A DNA stretch of 64,000 nucleotides from Undaria pinnatifida (taxonomy: Eukaryota; Sar; Phaeophyceae; Laminariales; Alariaceae): contig JABAKD010000010.1 of NCBI GenBank assembly GCA_012845835.1, positions 10,358,311 through 10,422,310 on the forward strand, in the 5' to 3' direction. A model generated the notes under the pieces. It was not told the origin of the DNA, made no database searches, and worked only from the letters and a program-made list of their open reading frames with translations. The position numbers and the translations under genes are program-made. The stretch's first letter is position 1. Each line of letters opens with the position of its first letter. Below are positions 1-11,668 of this stretch, in pieces.

Positions 1-78
1 AAATGTCCCAAATCACGGCATACGCTCAGTCCCGGCACGGCGCACGTATGTACACTCCGCACACCAGCCTGGACTAAG

Positions 79-340
79 AGTACTGCACCATGACTGCCCC
101 AACACTCGATTCACTCCCTGCAGGCGGGGCAAACTCGCGATTTGAAAAATCAAACGCCAAGAACCCCGCCGACATACTGCAGAAAAAAAAACAACGCCTT
201 AGAATACTGCACAATGACTGCGGGTGGGGCAAACTCGCGATTTGAAAAATCAAACGCCAAGAACCCCGCCGCCATACGTACGAGTGCAGAAAAAAATCTC
301 AAAGCTTGCGTAATAATACTGCGCGGCAGTGACTGCCCCA
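79..340. repeat. Short ~100-bp tandem duplication
   Basis: Two copies of a ~46-bp block (about 126-170 and 226-271, containing aaactcgcgatttgaaaaat) lie 100 bp apart. Each is preceded by a 'tactgcac-atgactgc' motif that recurs a third time near 313-338. A smaller tandem of 'ccctaccgacttcccc' follows at about 354-386. No coding signal is convincing here. Seen directly; origin unknown. Confidence 0.7.
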
Positions 341-1879
341 ACACCCGACTCACCCCCTACCGACTTCCCCCCTACCGACTTCCCCCCATCCCAAGACGCA
401 ACGTGCCTTCCACCCGGCCAAGGCATCACGCACATATCATACAAGAGTTCGAACACCAGCCCGGATGAGAGACCACATCGCCCGATCGAACTCCTTCCCT
501 ACATCGTCAACACTGCACGACGTACATGAAAAAAACGTCCCCCGAATATTTTGGCGCGCGAAATCCATTATCCTACTGCTATCGAGTCAGATGGGCGAAT
601 GACACAACGTCATGAAGTAGGCCTGCTTTCTACTGTGAACACCAACAACAAAATCCGTGCTAAATAAAGTGCCTAGTGATGTATTCCTGATGAAAACCTG
701 TATGATACAGCTACAAAAACAAAGCATGGCAGATGACCGGCCAGCACTTCTCCCTCTACCTTACATGCCTAATGAAACAAACACCAGAGGTCAGACCCAC
801 CTTTCTCTTTGCTCCCCTCTCCAGAACAAGAAGAAAAAAAAAGCGTCACGGGCGACGAGGCGCTACCTCTCCCTAGCCCCTTCACACCAAACAAAGATAC
901 CTATCACATTATAGTACCGGATGAAAAAAAACAGCACTGCGGGCGAGCAATTTCCTCCTCTCCAACCTATTTTCCTCTTCCTAAACAACTTATTCTCCAA
1001 GTGAACGGCACTGTATGCGTCGTGCGGGCGAGGATCATCCCTCCACGGCGGGAAAAAAAAACAGAAAACGAAACCAAAAATGACGGGCGAGTCATTTCTT
1101 CTGCAAAAAGACAAGAAAATAAAACGTGGACATTTTTCATCCCCTCACTAGTGATAGCCGTTGAAAGCCTCAACAGCGGTAAAGGCCAAGGCATAGTCTA
1201 AAGATGCTGGGGGGAAATCCAAGCCTTCAAATTAAATCGAGCCTCTGAAAGACGTTCAGCGTCATCTCTTTACCTTTCGCCCCTCCCCCAAAATAAAATA
1301 AATGCCACTATGGGCGAAAGCAATTTCCTCTCCAAAAAGCAAAAAAACACACACATCCCTGATCCGCCACGGGGCGCAGAAAACGGTCTGTGAAATGCCC
1401 AAAAGCCTTTAGGATCGTCCTGGACTCGGCAAAAAGTGCACACGAAGGAGCACCTCAGCTTTCCATCCCTGAACAACAGCCACCACGAGTGACGCCCTAT
1501 CCTTCCCCTCCCAAAAAAAACAAAAACAGGACGGGCGAGCGATGTCTTCGCTAACGCAAACACCTAAAGAGACCAATCAGTCAAACCATTCCATCCATAC
1601 GTGCATCATTCCACTTAATAGTCCACCCCATTCGTCCATAAATCCATCCCTGCCTCATAGAGGGCAGAGGATGCGGGTCGGCGCGCAATGCCGAGGCCAC
1701 GGCGTTCATCTCCAAAAGGCCGCTTGGCTGCCCGCTTGACTATCGCCGGTGCCATCACCAACCACCATCGCCACCGCCACTGCCATCGCACAAACATCTA
1801 GCGAAGACAGGAAGGCAGTCAACTCTCTCTACGCGCCGCTCCCGAATGGTGACAGTCGAGGGGCGAGGGAGTGGAAGTT
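341..1879. other. Gene-free stretch, nothing recognised
   Basis: A- and C-rich sequence with many short poly-A runs (for example 826-842, 926-932, 1059-1066). Open frames are short, low-complexity and overlap on both strands. I see no domain, splice-supported exon or RNA gene. Confidence 0.5.
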
Positions 1880-3030
1880 AACGACGCCAGCAACAACTCC
1901 ATTTCCCCTTCCCCTCCCCCCCGAGTGGAGGTCTGGGGGTGGTAGCAAGATGAGCAGCACCAAAGCCGGAGACATTATTCTGTAACAGGTCGCGCTCTTT
2001 TATAAAGTAGTCCGCCGGCCAGACAAGAAGATGATATGGTAGCTACGCACATCGTCTCCGTCACGTCTACACGTGTACCCACCCCAACCCCTTCTCCCCT
2101 CCCCCCCACGGGGGCCGAGGGGTGGGAGCAAGGTGGGCAACACTAAAACCGGAGACATCGTTCTATAGCCGATCGCGCACTTCTACTAAACAGTCAGCCG
2201 GCCAGACAAGAAGAAGACGATGAGGTGCCAAGCCCATCGCCTTCATCACGTCTACACGTGTGCACACCCCACCCCCTCCTCCCCTCCCCGCCGTGGAGAC
2301 CGGGGGGTGGGAGCAAGGTGGGCAATACTAAAAATGACGACATCATTCAGCAGCCGATCGCGCTCTTGACAGCCGGTCAGACAAGAAGACGATATGGTCG
2401 CTACGCACATCGTCTCCGTCGCGTCTACACGTGCGCCCACCCCACCCCCTCCTCCCCTCCCCCCCGTGGGGGCCGGGGGGTGGGAGCAAGGTGGGCAACA
2501 CTAAAACCGGAGACAGCATTCTACAGCCGATCGCGGTCTTCTACAAACGAGTCATCCGGTCACACAAGAAGAAGACGATGTGGATGCCAAGCGAATCGCC
2601 TCCATCACGTTTACAAGTGTGCCCACCCCAACCCCTCTTACCCTTCCCCCCACGGGGGCCGGGGGGTGGGAGCACGGTGGGCAACACTAAAACCGGAGAC
2701 ATCATTCTGTAGCAAGTCACGCTCTTGTATAAAATAGTCAGCCGGTCAGACAAGAAGACGATGTGGATGCCAAGCCCACCGCCTCCATCACGTCTACAAG
2801 TGTGCCCACCCCACCCCCTCCTGCCCTCCCCCCCGCGGGGGCCGGGGGGTGGGAGCAAGGTGGACAACACTAAAACCGGAGACATCATTTTACAGTCGAT
2901 CGCGCTTTTCTACAACCGAGCCAGTCGTTCAGCAAAGAAGACGATATAGCCGCCACGCCCATCGCCTCCATCACGTTTACAAGTGTGCCCACCCCACCCC
3001 ACCCGTCGTTCCCCCCTTCTCTCCCCACGC
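1880..3030. repeat. ~183-bp tandem array, six to seven units
   Basis: The anchor ggtgggagcaaggtgggcaa or close variants recurs at about 1938, 2121, 2306, 2479, 2665 and 2848, so the period is 173-190 bp. Each unit has a pyrimidine block (ccccaccccctcctcccctc), a G-rich complement (cgtgggggccggggggtggg) that can fold on it, then 'actaaaaccggagacatcatt' and 'gacaagaagacgatgtggatg'. Units differ by substitutions and small indels, so the array is not recent. Open frames of up to 170 codons cross it but follow the repeat period and look fortuitous. Confidence 0.9.
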
Positions 3031-3815
3031 CCACTAAATGCCATATAAAACTAAAAACACGCAAAAAGCCAGCGGAGGCATATCTATACACGTATACATA
3101 ATGTACACTTCTTATGCCAAAAATAGACATGTCGGGCGGGGGCACTGCTACTGGAACATCCAACTCCATCTTCAGGGCGCGGCAGACGAAGGGCGGCGAG
3201 CCGGCACGACTCCGAGTCCACCTCCATCACGCCAGTCTCCGCCGCCGCCGACATCGCGTCAACCGCCGCCGTTCCCGCTCCCGCAACACTCTGCTCCACC
3301 TATGTCGCCACCGTCGCCATCACTCACCGCTGAGGAACGATTACGACGAGCACAGGCGTAAGGCACATTAGCTTGAAAAGTACAAGACCAGAGTTGGGAT
3401 CCGGATAGCATTTTCGTAAAACCGAAAACCGAATAGGAGGCGTTATTCCCAAAAACGAAAAACAGGTCAAACCGTTCTTTTCTGCAGGTATTGAAGCCTC
3501 CAACACATTGGAAACCACGGGTGATTTATAGATTGTTCCTCGATTTGCTGTGTACTCCCAAGGGCGTAGTTGGTTTTGTTTGTCACCGTGATACCATAGG
3601 CCAGCTTTCACGCTGTCTTGCTTATATTCACATTGTTCGTTGCCGCAGGTTCGTTTTAGTGTACATGCGTGCCCTAAATGAAAAAAAAAAAAAAAGAAAT
3701 ACCAGGAATAACTAAAAACTGGACTTAAAAATTTGAAAACCGAGTAACGCCAAACGTCCGCGGGGTATCAAAAACCACGGTCAACCGGTTCTTTTTTATC
3801 CTATGCCCATTTCTA
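3031..3815. other. Gene-free stretch
   Basis: Anonymous sequence between two arrays. A CCG-rich patch (about 3195-3300) gives arginine/proline-rich open frames on both strands with no recognisable domain. A poly-A run occurs at 3680-3695. Nothing else supported. Confidence 0.45.
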
Positions 3816-4071
3816 GACAAGGCAAGACAAGACAAGACAAGACAAGACAAGACAAGACAAGACAAGACAAGACAAGACAAGACAAGACAAGACAAGACAA
3901 GACAAGACAAGACAACAAGACAAGCAAGACGAGACAAGGCGAAAAAAGAAAACACACGACACGAGACGACAAGACAAGACAAGACAAGACAAGACAAGAC
4001 AAGACAAGACAAGACAAGACAAGACAAGACAAGACAAGACAAGACAAGACAAGACAAGACAAGACAAGACA
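3816..4071. repeat. (GACAA)n pentanucleotide microsatellite
   Basis: Two nearly pure blocks of the pentamer gacaa (about 3816-3915 and 3969-4071) are separated by a degenerate spacer (about 3916-3968). Open frames on both strands are simply translated repeat (RQDKT on plus, LSCLV on minus) and should not be called genes. Confidence 0.97.
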
Positions 4072-4484
4072 CGTAAATATGTCCACTGAGCGCGTTCCAA
4101 CTTGTTTTCGTGGACTTTTTAACGGGGACTTTACGAAATCTGACCATGATGCAGTTTCTAGAGATACAGGGGCGGTTGTTTTTTCAGACGCGCACTTCGA
4201 CCTGGCCACCTCGGCGGTGTAAGTGGTAGTTGTGCACAGCTCGGTGCAAGTCGACAACCAAAAGGGAAATTTTGATCCCGCAAGAGAAAAAAACACCAGT
4301 GCGAAACAAGGCGAGTACCGTAGCAGGGAGGGGTGGTGGGCGGGGGGGAAACTATCGCGCTGATAGCGCATACCCTGGTACTATTCTGCAACGAAAGACG
4401 CGAATGATCGCAGCTCGACGTCGCAAGTCCGAGAACGAAGGAAACGCTGACCATCTCGCGGGATGAAAACCATTGTGTCTTACC

Positions 4485-4545
4485 TATGAAAATACGTGGA
4501 AGTGTGGTGAGCTAAAGCTTTATTTTTCCCCATCCGCCAGAGGAT
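4485..4545. repeat. 61-bp dispersed repeat, copy 1
   Basis: Begins tatgaaaatacgtggaagtg and recurs almost identically at 35974-36034, with only a few mismatches over about 61 bp. The second copy lies inside the probable first intron of the S10 carboxypeptidase gene. No inverted ends are evident. It may be the conserved part of a larger decayed element. Confidence 0.8.
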
Positions 4546-5854
4546 TAAAAAAAAAAAAAGTTTACCGTAAGACGGAGGGGGGGAGGGAGCCTTGCTTAGA
4601 GACCTCGGATTGCAAGAAGGGCGAACATTACTACGTACATACGTACGTGTAACAAGAGCTAAGGGTGTGATTTACCCTGCGGAACGAGCAAATAAAGCAC
4701 CAAACACATGAGCTCGTGATAATGACATGACAGGTACGTAACGCTACTACTGTCTTACCTAAGCAATCGTCTGGCGCTGTCGGCGGCACCAACCGCTCGG
4801 TCCCCACCGCTCGCGTGGACAGCGAGAGGACAGGCCTGAAAAAAAAAGACGGCACCAAGGCACAAAGAAAAAGGTGGCAGGTGAAACTTTCACGTCTGTT
4901 CTTTGGATCTCAAACATAGAGGGCTGCCGCTGTTGCACATCATTGCACAGAGGCCCCTACTGGCAGTCGTGGCAAGTAACGTAAGATGCTTTCGGGTGAA
5001 AATGCTGGAGGTACTGCCAATACTGGCAGTTTACTTGTACTCGGAGATAAAATACAAATGTAATAACATACCTGGTACATGACTGGGAGCATGGATGCAT
5101 TATTGTCTGCTGTTTTTGACACTCGTGTCCGTTGCACCCACGTGTTTCGGGACACAACACAAAGCATATACGACTAGGGTCATTTTCGTTGTTTTATTAC
5201 AAAAACGGCTTTGCTATACGAAATACGCACCAGTCGTACACGATACGTACGACCAATTACGTACCTGGTACGCAAATATTAACTATCCTGTTATTTTCAG
5301 AAGGCTGTCGTTGAAACATGTGGAAATGCGGACTACGGATAGAAGCGCAAATGCATGGTGAGGGGCAGCGAGGGTGGTCGTCTGCAGGCAAGAGGGCCGG
5401 GAGAAGCTGCGCGGCGAGCACGGAAATGAGAGCATCAGCAACCATCCACCCATCCCCCCTTCGCTCGTATCATAGTTCCGGCGGGCGAAAAAATACTCTT
5501 TTCTAAAGAAATTGAAAAACGTCAGCTGTGAGTACGACCGATTGAATCGTTGAAACTCAATTTTGCAAGCTGCGTGGTACATCTATACAACTGTAGTTCA
5601 TTTACGATACCTGGTATGGTGTTTGTGAATTAAAGCTACGATATGGTTGCTACTACACAGCAGTTAGTGTGAAAACAACAACACAGCAGTTAGTGTGAAA
5701 ACAACAACAAAACAGCAGTTGCACAATTTTTACGGAAGGTCGTTCGCTAGGGCTGGGCCCTGGTCCAGTATGTACTGGCAGTAGTTGTTGTTCTAACTCA
5801 ACTCTTGTTAAAAATACATACTATAGTTTTTCCATGTACTTTTTCGAACGCACA
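4546..5854. other. Gene-free stretch
   Basis: No supported gene. Scattered copies of a near-palindromic tactggcagta motif occur (about 4968, 5023, 5770). A ~25-bp duplication (acacagcagttagtgtgaaa) lies at about 5655-5710. Short open frames lack domains. Confidence 0.45.
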
Positions 5855-8363
5855 CTGGTGAGGGTCCTTCCAACGCACACTGTGTCGGGCCCGGGGGGGG
5901 GGGTTCGGGGGGGGGCGCGTCGCCCCCCCCCGACACTGCTACTAGCATCCAAGCACCGTTCGGCTGCCCTGCCAACCCAGTGCTGGTGGTGCATTTTGGG
6001 ACACACACACGAACACCAACACACTCTACACTGCTAGTAGTAGCATACAAGCACCCTTCGGCTGCTGGTGAGGGTCCTTCCAACGCACACTGTGTCGGGC
6101 CCGGGCGCCCCCCCCCGACACTGCTACTAGCATCCAAGCACCGTTCGGCTGCTCTGCCAACCCAGTGCTGGTGGTGCATTTTGGGACACACACACGAACA
6201 CCAACACACTCTACACTGCTAGTAGTAGCATACAAGCACCCTTCGGCTGCTGGTGAGGGTCCTTCCAACGCACACTGTGTCGGGCCCGGGCGCCCCCCCC
6301 CGACACTGCTACTAGCATCCAAGCACCGTTCGGCTGCTCTGCCAACCCAGTGCTGGTGGTGCATTTTGGGACACACACACGAATACCAACACACTCTACA
6401 CTGCTAGTAGTAGCATACAAGCACCCTTCGGCTGGCCTGCCAACCCAGCGCTGGTGGTGCATTTTGGGACACACACACGAACACCAACACACTCTACACT
6501 GCTAGTAGTAGCATACAACCACCCTTCGGCTGGCCTGCCAACCCAGCGCTGGTGGTGCATGCGCTTGAACGTTTGCGCCTCTGCTGTTCGATCCTGCTAC
6601 ATCACGATGCGGGACAACAAAAAAAACAACAACACAACACACAAACATTTCACTTCGTTGTGCCCTGGGCTGCGGACAAAAAAATCCCTTCCCAAAAACC
6701 CTCCTCGTCCTTACAAAACCATAAAATTCAAACGGCTGCGATTCAAATCAAACGGCGTGACGAACTACACCCTCGCACGCAAACAACCACCTCGTGGGTG
6801 CATTTTGGGACACACACACGAACACCAACACACTCTACACTGCTAGTAGTAGCATACAAGCACCCTTCGGCTGGCCTGCCAACCCAGCGCTGGTGGTGCA
6901 TGCGCCTGAACGTTTGCGCCTCTGCTGTTCGATCCTGCTACATCACGATGCGGGACAACAAAAAAAACAACAACACAACACACAAACATTTCACTTCGTT
7001 GTGCCCTGGGCTGCGGATAAAAAAATCCCTTCCCAAAAAACCCTCCTCGTCCTTACAAAACCATAAAATTCAAACGGCTGCGATTCAAATCAAACGGCGT
7101 GACGAACTACACCCTCGCACGCAAACAACCACCTCGTGGGTGCATTTTGGGACACACACACGAATACCAACACACTCTACACTGCTAGTAGTAGCATACA
7201 AGCACCCTTCGGCTGGCCTGCCAACCTAGCGCTGGTGGTGCATTTTGGGACACACACACGAACACCAACACACTCTACACTGCTAGTAGTAGCATACAAC
7301 CACCCTTCGGCTGGCCTGCCAACCCAGCGCTGGTGGTGCATGCGCTTGAACGTTTGCGCCTCTGCTGTTCGATCCTGCTACATCACGATGCGGGACAACA
7401 AAAAAAACAACAACACAACACACAAACATTTCACTTCGTTGTGCCCTGGGCTGCGGACAAAAAAATCCCTTCCCAAAAAACCCTCCTCGTCCTTACAAAA
7501 CCATAAAATTCAAACGGCTGCGATTCAAATCAAACGGCGTGACGAACTACACCCTCGCACGCAAACAACCACCTCGTGGGTGCATTTTGGGACACACACA
7601 CGAACACCAACACACTCTACACTGCTAGTAGTAGCATACAAGCACCCTTCGGCTGGCCTGCCAACCCAGCGCTGGTGGTGCATGCGCCTGAACGTTTGCG
7701 CCTCTGCTGTTCGATCCTGCTACATTACGATGCGGGACAACAAAAAAAACAACAACACAACACACAAACATTTCACTTCGTTGTGCCCTGGGCTGCGGAC
7801 AAAAAAATCCCTTCCCAAAAAACCCTCCTCGTCCTTACAAAACCATAAAATTCAAACGGCTGCGATTCAAATCAAACGGCGTGACGAACTACACCCTCGC
7901 ACGCAAACAACCACCTCGTGGGTGCATTTTGGGACACACACACGAACACCAACACACCCTACACTGCTAGTAGTAGCATACAACCACCCTTCGGCTGGCC
8001 TGCCAACCCAGCGCTGGTGGTGCATGCGCCTGAACGTTTGCGCCTCTGCTGTTCGATCCTGCTACATCACGATGCGGGACAACAAAAAAAAAACAACACA
8101 ACACACAAACATTTCACTTCGTTGTGCCCTGGGCTGCGGACAAAAAAATCCCTTCCCAAAAAACCCTCCTCGTCCTTACAAAACCATAAAATTCAAACGG
8201 CTGCGATTCAAATCAAACGGCGTGACGAACTACACCCTCGCACGCAAACAACCACCTCGTGGGTGCATTTTGGGACACACACACGAACACCAACACACTC
8301 TACACTGCTAGTAGTAGCATACAAGCACCCTTCGGCTGGCCTGCCAACCTAGCGCTGGTGGTC
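5855..8363. repeat. Composite tandem array with 186-, 98- and 342-bp units
   Basis: Type A units start ctggtgagggtccttccaac at about 5855, 6064 and 6250. Type B units (anchor catgcgcttgaacgtttgcg or its cctgaacg variant) start at about 6558, 6898, 7338, 7680 and 8022, spaced 340, 440, 342 and 342 bp. A ~98-bp C module (cattttgggacacacacacg to ggctggcctgccaacc) is common to both types, and one extra copy explains the 440-bp step. The B period is divisible by three, so one plus-strand frame stays open for about 390 codons (7136-8311) as a 114-residue repeating peptide. The array stops mid-unit near 8363, where the OTU-like exon begins. Adjacent units are nearly identical, implying recent amplification or active homogenisation. 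Confidence 0.95.
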
Positions 8364-8371
8364 TCCGGAGC

Positions 8372-8776
8372 GTGCTGTGGGTGTCTGCTATGAGCCCCTT
8401 CGCTCGTTCTACGCTCCTCCTCCTCTGCGGCTGCGTGTTCTTCGCCCTCTTCAAACGTCACGGCGTACCACCACCTGGTGCTGCGTTTGAATCTCTGCAC
8501 AACATGCAGCGGAACGTCCTTACAGCAGAGCGGTATCTTGACGACTGGGGAGACCAACTGTTCCAATACACATTTGCAGGGCTCTCTCTGCCTCATCGCT
8601 TGGAGTTCGTCCTACATCCTTCCGCCTTGCGAGGGCAACAACAATCCATTCAGCAATTGCACTGCCCGAATGGCCTCGTTCTACAGCGCCGGAACACTCG
8701 CACTGTTCCGTGCAGGGGGGATGGCAACTGCGGCTGGCACTCTCTGCTCAACGGGAACTGCACCTTCTTGGGACAG
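8372..8776 (+). pseudogene. OTU-like cysteine protease fragment
   Basis: The plus frame gives a ~135-residue segment whose end reads VPCRGDGNCGWHSLL. This fits the N-terminal active-site motif of OTU proteases (D-G-N-C with catalytic Asp and Cys). The preceding text (ERYLDDWGDQLFQY, then a Q/R-rich linker) resembles spacer sequence. Just after the motif, a consensus donor (ggacag|gtatgt at 8776/8777) suggests the exon ends there and the rest of the fold, including the catalytic His, lies in another exon. None was recognised, so it is probably broken. OTU proteases are deubiquitinases, and transposons also carry them. The extreme N-terminus of the open frame is unlikely to be real. Confidence 0.5.
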
Positions 8777-9111
8777 GTATGTACACGGCATTGCTTATAC
8801 GCTACGCACTCAGCATGGTCACAGCTGTGTTTGTATGTACAGCGGCGTGCACACCGCTCTCGCCGCGTGTGTAGAGTACGTACATGTGTAGCGCAGCAGT
8901 GCTCCCGTGTGTTTGCGTTTGTAGCATACCCGTACGTCTTCGAACCTGCTATAGTCTACTACCTCACCTTCCACCAGCGTTCCTGCGGTGCAAATGCGTT
9001 CCGTCACCTGTGTATCCATCATCTCCTATGTATGTAGGCGTCTCCAGCTACGTGTGTGCGTCCTGTGCTTGCGTTTGTAGCATACGCGTTCACCAACGTT
9101 TCGCGTTTACC

Positions 9112-9897
9112 ATGCAAAACCTAACGCTTCCATCCCTACCCCTCGCGTGCCAACTTCACGCCTCTCAGATAGTCATCACTAAAAACGCCGACCAACAGCG
9201 GGGGGTCGTCAACGCTACCTGTGGCGTCGTTAGAGGTTGGCAGGATACCGACGCCTCCTTAGAAGCCGAGGCCCACGAGACCACCCTCGCCCACAAAAGG
9301 CCGGCGTGGGTTGAGGTAGAGCTAACGACTGGTAAGGGGAAAGGGCGCAGAGTCAAGCTGCAGCCTTTCGAGGACAAGGCCGTATGGGTTCCGTTCTGCA
9401 GGGGAGTTGCCGTCAGCGGAGCGTACATAGTGAAACAGTGGCCGCTCATGGTCGCCGCTTGTATGACCATACATAGGGTACAGGGTGTTGGGTTCGAGCG
9501 GGTTGCCGTGTGGATTCCGAGTAGAGGATTCTTCGCCCAGGGCCAGGGGTACACCGCTGTATCTAGGGGTAAAACTCTTGGGGGCCTATTCATAGTCTTG
9601 CCGAGTGCTGTATTGCGCGACAGAGGCGCCGCCCGCGATTTCATGAAGAACGCCTTCCACCCCCCAATGGACGCCATTAACGCGCTCGCGGAACTGCGCC
9701 GAAAAGCGCCAGCGACAGTAACCATCGACACGCGGGGGAGAAGAGTGGCGTACGCCACCCTATGGGACGCACGGGAAGCGTATGACGCCCCCGACGGTTG
9801 GAGAGGGCTTTGGCCTCGGGACGTTCACAGTAGTGGCCATGGATTGCAGGGGGTCTACAACGTAAACAAAGTTTGGTCAAGCGAACCACGTCTGTAG
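9112..9897 (+). pseudogene. PIF1-like DNA helicase, C-terminal part
   Basis: A 261-residue plus-strand reading frame. Residues ~18-45 (VITKNADQQRGVVNATCGVV) match the motif V region of PIF1/RRM3 helicases. Residues ~120-160 (MTIHRVQGVGFERVAVWIP, then GQGYTAVSRGKTLGGLF) match motif VI and the following strand. Residues after ~200 are a family-variable tail. Walker A and B motifs (I and II) are absent and were not found upstream, so this is the last exon of a larger protein or a truncated copy. A pyrimidine-rich acceptor (cacgcctctcag) just before VITKN could mark the true exon start near 9169. PIF1 enzymes unwind DNA 5' to 3' using ATP. Here transposon origin is likelier than a host gene. Confidence 0.75.
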
Positions 9898-9899
9898 CG

Positions 9900-10062
9900 A
9901 TGAACATTCCACCAGTCAAGTGTGACAAAACATTCCGCCACTCCCGACCATCGTCAAGTGACTTCTCGCGCGGTCAAATGTGATAAAACATTCCGCCACT
10001 GCCGACGATCGCCAAGTGCCTTCTCGCGCAGCGAGTCACCAGTCATGTGTGACAAAAAACTT
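9900..10062. repeat. ~60-70-bp tandem repeat after the helicase
   Basis: gtcaagtgtgacaaaacatt at about 9915, gtcaaatgtgataaaacatt at about 9973 and gtcatgtgtgacaaaaaact at about 10042 mark three units. Intervening 'ccgacgatcgccaagtgcc ttctcgcgc' variants are also repeated. It lies directly downstream of the helicase stop and may be the 3' subterminal region of the same element. Confidence 0.75.
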
Positions 10063-11603
10063 CTCCTCTTTACACCAAAAAGCACTTGAAGAAACATGTA
10101 TTGTTGGAAATCTAGAGTCCGTGGTCACACAAAGGTGCTGGAGCCATAGGAAGATCCGAATAACCAAATGAAACCAAAATTCGTCCGGGAAATACTACGC
10201 TCTCCCGCCTAAAAACGCACGATACGATGTACTGGCAGTACTATTGTACTGGCAGTACTGGCTGAGGGGGATGCCAGGGTGCCAGCACTTCGACTATTAT
10301 TGACGTACGTCCTAAAATAACGCTCGATAACGCGGGACTTATTTTTCTTATTTTTTGTCTTTTTTTTGTTTTTGACGGGGAGTCTGAGTAAACATCATGT
10401 TTGGAAGAACATTGAATGCAAATGGGTGTGTACCAGTACATTAATATTTACGTCTGTCTCTGAGGCCACGATTTCGCAAAATCGTTCGAGCGATTCGGTT
10501 TGGCACGTCAAACTTGTTTTTTTGAACCCATGTCCCACCTTTTCGGTATCTAGGCTGCGTGCTGCAATGCGCCGTATTCCCGCACCTGTCCATCATACGC
10601 TTCGCTCGCATTTGCCACGTTTTTTCGTAGTCAACACCAAAATTGCATTAGAAACATGGTGCCAACACGACATATTTTTTAGTTTTTAGCCCTAGTGAAG
10701 CCAAAACGCTTAAAAACGTGCCTCCAGCAGGGCGCCTCCAGCGGGGCCCTCCGGGGGCGCCTTCGGCGGGCCCCCCTCACCGCGACCACCAGTGCACTGG
10801 TCGGGTCCAGTGCACTGGCATATGACGCAGCCAGTGCATACTGTACTGGCTAGAACTACCAGGGCCCAGCCCTATAGTTCGCGCTTTGTACGACTCAGGC
10901 CCGCGTATCATGTAAGGCCCCCAGTTTTGAAAACGATCTTCATTTTTCTGTGCATACTTGTAGTCTACTGCTTGTCGTATGTGACTGCAATATCGCGGCT
11001 GTGCTCGTACCCGGTAAATACCAAACCAATTGTTACATCCCACCAACCGAACCTCTCTCTTGTCTCAGGGGCATGCCGCCCCCATAGCTTGTTTCGAAAG
11101 AGGCCCCATCCTACGGTACGCGTCACGCGAGTCATCGCATCACGATACATGCAAAAATTCTCCGCAGTCCGCTGTTGGCATCAACAAGCCCGCGAAAAAA
11201 GACGGGGCAAAGGGCACAGCAGCCGGACAGGGCCTATCCATCCCCCGATGAATGATCAAAACGCAAAAAGAGAAAATTTAGCACCTATCATGAGCGATCG
11301 CACCACAAGAGCGGCACCAGCATAATATGCACAGTTAGTCTCTACGTATGAGTCTGTCTTGGGGGAAATATCGTTGCTGTGGCGAACATTGTTGTCTGCA
11401 TGCTATATGGATAATCGAGCTTGAAGAGAGTCAGCTTCTCCGACCGCTTGTTGGCTGTAGCTTGTCGTGACAGACTATGATGATCAGTAATTGATGCAGC
11501 TTACCGCTTTCCGAGATCAGAAACTGCAGAAACTTGGCCGATCACAAGCGCCAGGAGAGCACGGAAACCCGGGCCGGCCCACCACTGATCCAACGCTTCT
11601 TTC
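10063..11603. other. Gene-free stretch with small palindromes
   Basis: No gene supported. Short symmetric motifs cluster here: gtactggcagtac twice near 10228-10262, and ccagtgcactgg twice near 10790-10820. A G/C-rich triplet 'cctcc-gcggg' patch lies at about 10720-10780. Remaining sequence is anonymous. Confidence 0.45.
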
Positions 11604-11668
11604 CCCAGCCTTGCTCTCCGGCGCGCAGACCTAGGTCTGCGCGCCGGGCAAGCACGGGGTGCTGGGGA
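11604..11668. repeat. Perfect 30-bp palindrome within a longer hairpin
   Basis: Positions 11618-11632 (ccggcgcgcagacct) are followed with no spacer by their exact reverse complement at 11633-11647. The symmetry continues imperfectly outward: cttgc (11610-11614) pairs with gcaag (11648-11652), and cccagc with gctggg. Single strands could form a ~30-bp stem. Function unknown. Confidence 0.9.

Larger units (their letters stand above)
8364..9897 (+). mobile_element. Probable Helitron-type element remnant (OTU + PIF1 helicase)
   Basis: An OTU-protease-like exon (to 8776, ending at a GT donor) is followed by the C-terminal half of a PIF1-like helicase (to 9897). Coexistence of OTU and PIF1-type helicase domains is established for Helitron/Helentron elements, including those of stramenopiles. 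No Rep (HUH) domain was recognised upstream; tandem repeats occupy that position. Helitron ends (5' TC, 3' hairpin plus CTRR) were not identified. An alternative is a free-standing PIF1/OTU gene of another transposon or viral origin. Confidence 0.4.

Noticed and set aside
3816-4071. Long leucine/serine/cysteine and lysine/threonine/arginine open frames on both strands
   Set aside because: They are direct translations of (GACAA)n; both strands are equally open and no unique sequence is conserved.
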